Source: an uncultured Lysobacteraceae bacterium (GTDB lineage: Bacteria > Pseudomonadota > Gammaproteobacteria > Xanthomonadales > Xanthomonadaceae). From it: a DNA stretch of 26,099 bases. The notes under the pieces were generated by a model. That model did no database searches and had not been told where the DNA came from. It saw only the letters and a program-made list of their open reading frames with translations. Location: contig CAMLLG010000054.1 of NCBI GenBank assembly GCA_946480825.1, positions 1 through 26,099 on the forward strand, written 5' to 3'. Of this stretch, positions 23,370 to 26,099 are shown piece after piece (position 1 is the stretch's first letter; the number at the start of each line of letters is the position of its first letter). The translations under genes were made by a program, and so were the position numbers.

Positions 23370-23386
23370 TTGCTGCAACGCAGCAA
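23370..23386 (-). terminator. Small hairpin after hemW
   Basis: A perfect stem TTGCTGC / GCAGCAA with a three-base loop lies 27 bases past the hemW stop. There is no T-run, so it is a weak terminator candidate or a regulatory inverted repeat abutting the predicted -35. Confidence 0.35.
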
Positions 23387-23412
23387 GCCCCGGCCTTCCA
23401 TGCACGACGGGC

Positions 23413-24654
23413 TCATGCGGATACCCGCCCGTCGATGTCATCTTCTGCGAAAAACAGCGAAATCGCGTCGTTGGCGAAGCGCAGGCCAGCCTCGGTCGGC
23501 GCGACCCGCTCATCGTCGACCACGGTCAGCCAATCGGCCCGCACCGCGCGGGCCAGCGGTGCGGCGATGGCCTCGCGCGACAAGCCGGTGCGCGTCTCGA
23601 AGGCGGCCAGCGAAAAACCCTCGCGCAGGCGCAGCGCGTTCATCATGAACTCGAACGGCCGCTGCGCCGGTGCGATCTCGCTGTCGCCGCCGATCGCCGC
23701 AGCGGTGCCGGCCACCGCCAGATAGGCCGCCGGATGCTTGTGCTTCCAGCGCCGCAGGATTCGGCCCGGATCGTGGCCGTGATCGTGACCCTCACCCCGG
23801 CCTTCGCCCTCGCCTGCGGCAGCCGGCAGCGTGAGCTTGCCGTGGGCGCCGGCGCCGATCCCGAGATAGTCGCCGAAGCGCCAATAGTTGAGGTTGTGCG
23901 CGCATTGCCGGCCCGGGCGTGCGTAGGCGCTGATCTCGTACTGCGCGTAACCGGCCGCCGCGAGCAACGCCTGGCCGTGCTCCTGGATGTCCCACGCCGC
24001 GTCTTCGTCGGGCAGGCCCTGCGGCGGGCGCGCGGCGAACAGCGTGTTCGGCTCCAGCGTCAACTGGTAATGGCTGATGTGCGCGGGCCGCAGCGCGAAC
24101 GCGCGCTCCAGATCGCGTTCGGCCATCGCCGGGGTCTGTCCGGGCAGCGCATACATCAGGTCGAGATTGATGTTGTCGAAGCCGGCGTCCTGCGCCAGCT
24201 TCACCGCGGCATCGGCCTGGCCGCTGTCGTGGATGCGGCCGAGGCGCTGCAGGCAGCCGTCGTCGAAACTCTGGATGCCGAATGAGATGCGGTTCACGCC
24301 GGCGCTGCGGTAGTCCTCGAAGCGGCCGTGCTCGGCGGTGCCGGGATTGGTTTCGAGCGTGATCTCGCAGCCTGGCGCGAAGCGCAGGCGCGCGGCCGCA
24401 CCCTGCAGGAAGCGATCGATCGCCGCGGCCGGAAACAGGCTGGGCGTGCCGCCGCCGAAGAACACGCTGTGCACGGTCCGGCCCCAGACCAGCGGCAGAT
24501 CGAACTCCAGATCGGCCAACAGCGCGTCGACGTAACCCTCGAACGGCGGGCCGCCGCGGTCGCGGTATTCGTGCGAATTGAAATCGCAGTACGGACACTT
24601 GCGCACGCACCAGGGCAGATGCACGTACAGCGACAGCGGCAGCAGACCGAGCAT
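23413..24654 (-). CDS. hemW: Radical SAM family heme chaperone HemW
   Basis: HemW binds heme and a [4Fe-4S] cluster with S-adenosylmethionine and is thought to deliver heme to respiratory enzymes; it is not a coproporphyrinogen oxidase despite older names. The cluster motif is C16-x3-C20-x2-C23 (CVRKCPYC), followed by FFGGGTPS (65-72), ETNPGT (101-106) and the HemW-specific HNLNYW (253-258). A C-terminal winged-helix-like HemN_C domain follows (about 330-400). Length is 413, longer than E. coli HemW (378), partly from a Gly/Glu/His-rich insert at 280-296 (GEGHDHGHDPG). The start overlaps the rdgB stop by one base. Confidence 0.95.
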   Translation of the reverse strand: MLGLLPLSLYVHLPWCVRKCPYCDFNSHEYRDRGGPPFEGYVDALLADLEFDLPLVWGRTVHSVFFGGGTPSLFPAAAIDRFLQGAAARLRFAPGCEITLETNPGTAEHGRFEDYRSAGVNRISFGIQSFDDGCLQRLGRIHDSGQADAAVKLAQDAGFDNINLDLMYALPGQTPAMAERDLERAFALRPAHISHYQLTLEPNTLFAARPPQGLPDEDAAWDIQEHGQALLAAAGYAQYEISAYARPGRQCAHNLNYWRFGDYLGIGAGAHGKLTLPAAAGEGEGRGEGHDHGHDPGRILRRWKHKHPAAYLAVAGTAAAIGGDSEIAPAQRPFEFMMNALRLREGFSLAAFETRTGLSREAIAAPLARAVRADWLTVVDDERVAPTEAGLRFANDAISLFFAEDDIDGRVSA

Positions 24655-25271
24655 CAGGTCCGCCGGACCGCCGCCAGCAATTGGTCGCGCAAGCGGGCCA
24701 GCGCGATGCCGCGATGGCTGATGCAGTTCTTCACTGCGGCGTCGAGTTCGGCCGCGCCCATGCCGCGGCCGGAACCGAGCGCGTCCGGATCGAAAAAGAC
24801 CGGGTCGTAGCCGAAACCGCCGTCGCCGCGCGGCGCGTCGAGAATGCGGCCTTCCCACACGCCCTCCGCGATCAGCGGCTGCGGATCTTCCGCGTGCCGC
24901 AGCACCGCGAGCACGCAGACGAAGCGCGCGGTACGCGCGGCTTCCGGCACGTCGCGCATCGCGGCGAGCAGCTTGCGGATGTTCGCGGCGCTGTCGCCGT
25001 GGCCGCCCGCATAGCGGGCGCTGTACAGCCCCGGCGCGCCGTCGAGCGCATCCACGCAGATGCCGGAATCGTCGCCCAGCGCCGGCAAGCCGGTGGCGCG
25101 CGCGGCATGGCGCGCTTTCAGCAATGCGTTCTCGACGAAGGTGAGGCCGGTTTCCTCCGCATCCTCGACGCCGAACTCGGACTGCGCATGCAGTTCGATG
25201 TCCGCATCGCCGAGCAGATCGCGCAGTTCGGCCAGTTTGCCGGCGTTGCCGCTGGCCAGCACGAGTTTCAT
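24654..25271 (-). CDS. rdgB: dITP/XTP pyrophosphatase (RdgB/Ham1)
   Basis: House-cleaning pyrophosphatase that removes dITP, ITP and XTP from the nucleotide pool. The 205-residue protein has SGNAGK (7-12), [10 protein letters not shown] (45-54), the catalytic region [17 protein letters not shown] with D68, the GGHGDSAAN segment and GFGYDPVF near residue 155, and ends with [10 protein letters not shown]. It sits between the VOC gene (four-base overlap) and hemW (one-base overlap), in the common rph-rdgB-hemW cluster. Confidence 0.97.
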   Translation of the reverse strand: MKLVLASGNAGKLAELRDLLGDADIELHAQSEFGVEDAEETGLTFVENALLKARHAARATGLPALGDDSGICVDALDGAPGLYSARYAGGHGDSAANIRKLLAAMRDVPEAARTARFVCVLAVLRHAEDPQPLIAEGVWEGRILDAPRGDGGFGYDPVFFDPDALGSGRGMGAAELDAAVKNCISHRGIALARLRDQLLAAVRRT

Positions 25272-25660
25272 GCACGCAACTCCAGCAGGTCCCACTTGTT
25301 GCCGTAGAGATCCTCGAACACCGCGACCATGCCGTACGCCTCGTCGCGCGGCGCTTCGAGGAAGCGCACGCCCTGCGCCGTCATCGCGGCGTGATCGCGC
25401 CGGAAATCGTCGGTGTGCAGGAAGAAACCGACGCGGCCACCGGTCTGGTCGCCGATACGCGCGCACTGCGCGTCGTTGACGGCGCGGGCCAGCAACACAC
25501 TGGTCTCGGCGCCCGGCGGGGCCACCATCACCCAGCGCTTGCCGTCGCCGAGCGGCGCGTCTTCGCGCAGCTCGAAACCGAGCGCGCGGGTATAGAAATC
25601 GATCGCGCGATCGTAGTCGTCGACCACGATCGCGATGCAACCGAGATGTCGCCGGCTCAT
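25268..25660 (-). CDS. VOC family protein (glyoxalase/bleomycin-resistance fold)
   Basis: A 130-residue vicinal-oxygen-chelate protein with one pair of beta-alpha-beta3 modules. The first begins [22 protein letters not shown]; the second has [34 protein letters not shown] and ends [15 protein letters not shown]. The pattern matches the small YraH/PhnB-like VOC group whose members are mostly uncharacterised. Possible metal ligands are the final Glu (D-L-L-E) and residues in the first strand, but the N-terminal His ligand is not evident. It is inserted between rph and rdgB, 22 bases after rph and overlapping rdgB by four bases. Substrate unknown. Confidence 0.92.
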   Translation of the reverse strand: MSRRHLGCIAIVVDDYDRAIDFYTRALGFELREDAPLGDGKRWVMVAPPGAETSVLLARAVNDAQCARIGDQTGGRVGFFLHTDDFRRDHAAMTAQGVRFLEAPRDEAYGMVAVFEDLYGNKWDLLELRA

Positions 25661-25682
25661 GCGCTGCGCACGCTCGATGGCG

Positions 25683-26099
25683 TCAGTCGGCCAACGCCGC
25701 GCGCTGCGCGGCGAAGAGTTCGGCGATGCCGGATTCGGCGAGGGTCAACAGCGCGTCGAGCTCGCCGCGGCGGAACGCATGGCCCTCGGCCGTGCCCTGC
25801 ACTTCGATGAAGCCGCCGCCGTCGTTCATCACCACGTTCATGTCGGTGTCGCAGTCGCTGTCCTCGGCGTAATCGAGATCGAGCACCGGCACGCCGCGAT
25901 ACACGCCCACCGAGACCGCGGCGATCGCGCCGTGGATCGGATCGCGTCCGTTCTTCGCGGGCGCGATTTCCTTGCGCTTCTGCAGCCAGCGCACCGCGTC
26001 GACCAGGGCGACGTAGGCACCGGTGATCGCGGCGGTGCGGGTGCCGCCATCGGCCTGCAGCACGTCGCAGTCGAGGGTGATGGTGCGTTCGCCCAGCGC
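25683..26099 (-). CDS. rph: Ribonuclease PH, C-terminal part (cut by window edge)
   Basis: The last 138 residues of RNase PH, the phosphorolytic 3'-5' exoribonuclease that trims tRNA 3' ends. The fragment opens in [20 protein letters not shown], the conserved core with the active-site residues, then [42 protein letters not shown] (the phosphate/metal region with D-S-D-C-D-T-D) and [12 protein letters not shown]. Its start lies right of the window. It would head the rph-VOC-rdgB-hemW transcript. Confidence 0.95.
   Translation of the reverse strand, partial: ALGERTITLDCDVLQADGGTRTAAITGAYVALVDAVRWLQKRKEIAPAKNGRDPIHGAIAAVSVGVYRGVPVLDLDYAEDSDCDTDMNVVMNDGGGFIEVQGTAEGHAFRRGELDALLTLAESGIAELFAAQRAALAD

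Overview
This is a high-GC window of chromosomal housekeeping genes. The gene content and order suggest a gammaproteobacterium of the Lysobacteraceae/Xanthomonadaceae (Lysobacter-, Luteimonas- or Xanthomonas-like). The main clues are: the order ygfB-pepP and zapA - 6S RNA - ygfA - EVE - rpiA; the rph-rdgB-hemW cluster; two DUF1631 proteins; and GTAG-headed palindromic repeats of the kind common in Stenotrophomonas and Xanthomonas. The assignment rests on recognition of gene content only; no search was run.

Left part (1-7718). The 5' end of pntA (cut by the window edge) and a DUF1631 gene read leftward. A YdjA-like nitroreductase and a stand-alone 5'-3' exonuclease overlap by ATGA and read rightward, followed by a NUDIX hydrolase. 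Converging on the NUDIX gene is the leftward pair ygfB-pepP. REP-like hairpins lie between pntA and DUF1631, between the exonuclease and NUDIX genes, and between NUDIX and pepP.

Central part (8001-13071). A membrane-anchored PAS-PAS-GGDEF-EAL protein is followed by a small coiled-coil protein and zapA. Next comes 6S RNA with its own promoter and a terminator, then a tight ygfA-EVE-rpiA group. All read rightward.

Right-centre (13291-18901). A Y-family DNA polymerase converges with, and its long reading frame overlaps, a leftward endonuclease/exonuclease/phosphatase-fold protein resembling sphingomyelinase. A 560-base stretch with a REP pair and a perfect palindrome follows, then rnk and a small predicted lipoprotein.

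Right part (18353-26099). Everything reads leftward. One likely operon is rph (cut by the window edge) - VOC protein - rdgB - hemW. A second group, probably with its own promoter, is DUF1631 - PilZ - pepQ - lipoprotein. Junctions are very tight (1-4 base overlaps at VOC/rdgB, rdgB/hemW and DUF1631/PilZ; 5 bases between pepQ and the lipoprotein).

I see no prophage, CRISPR array, insertion sequence, toxin-antitoxin pair or secondary-metabolite cluster. The least explained items are the two DUF1631 paralogues (one coupled to a PilZ protein), the EEP-fold protein with its long uncharacterised C-terminal half, the His/Gly-rich insert in HemW, and the cluster of REP-like inverted pairs.
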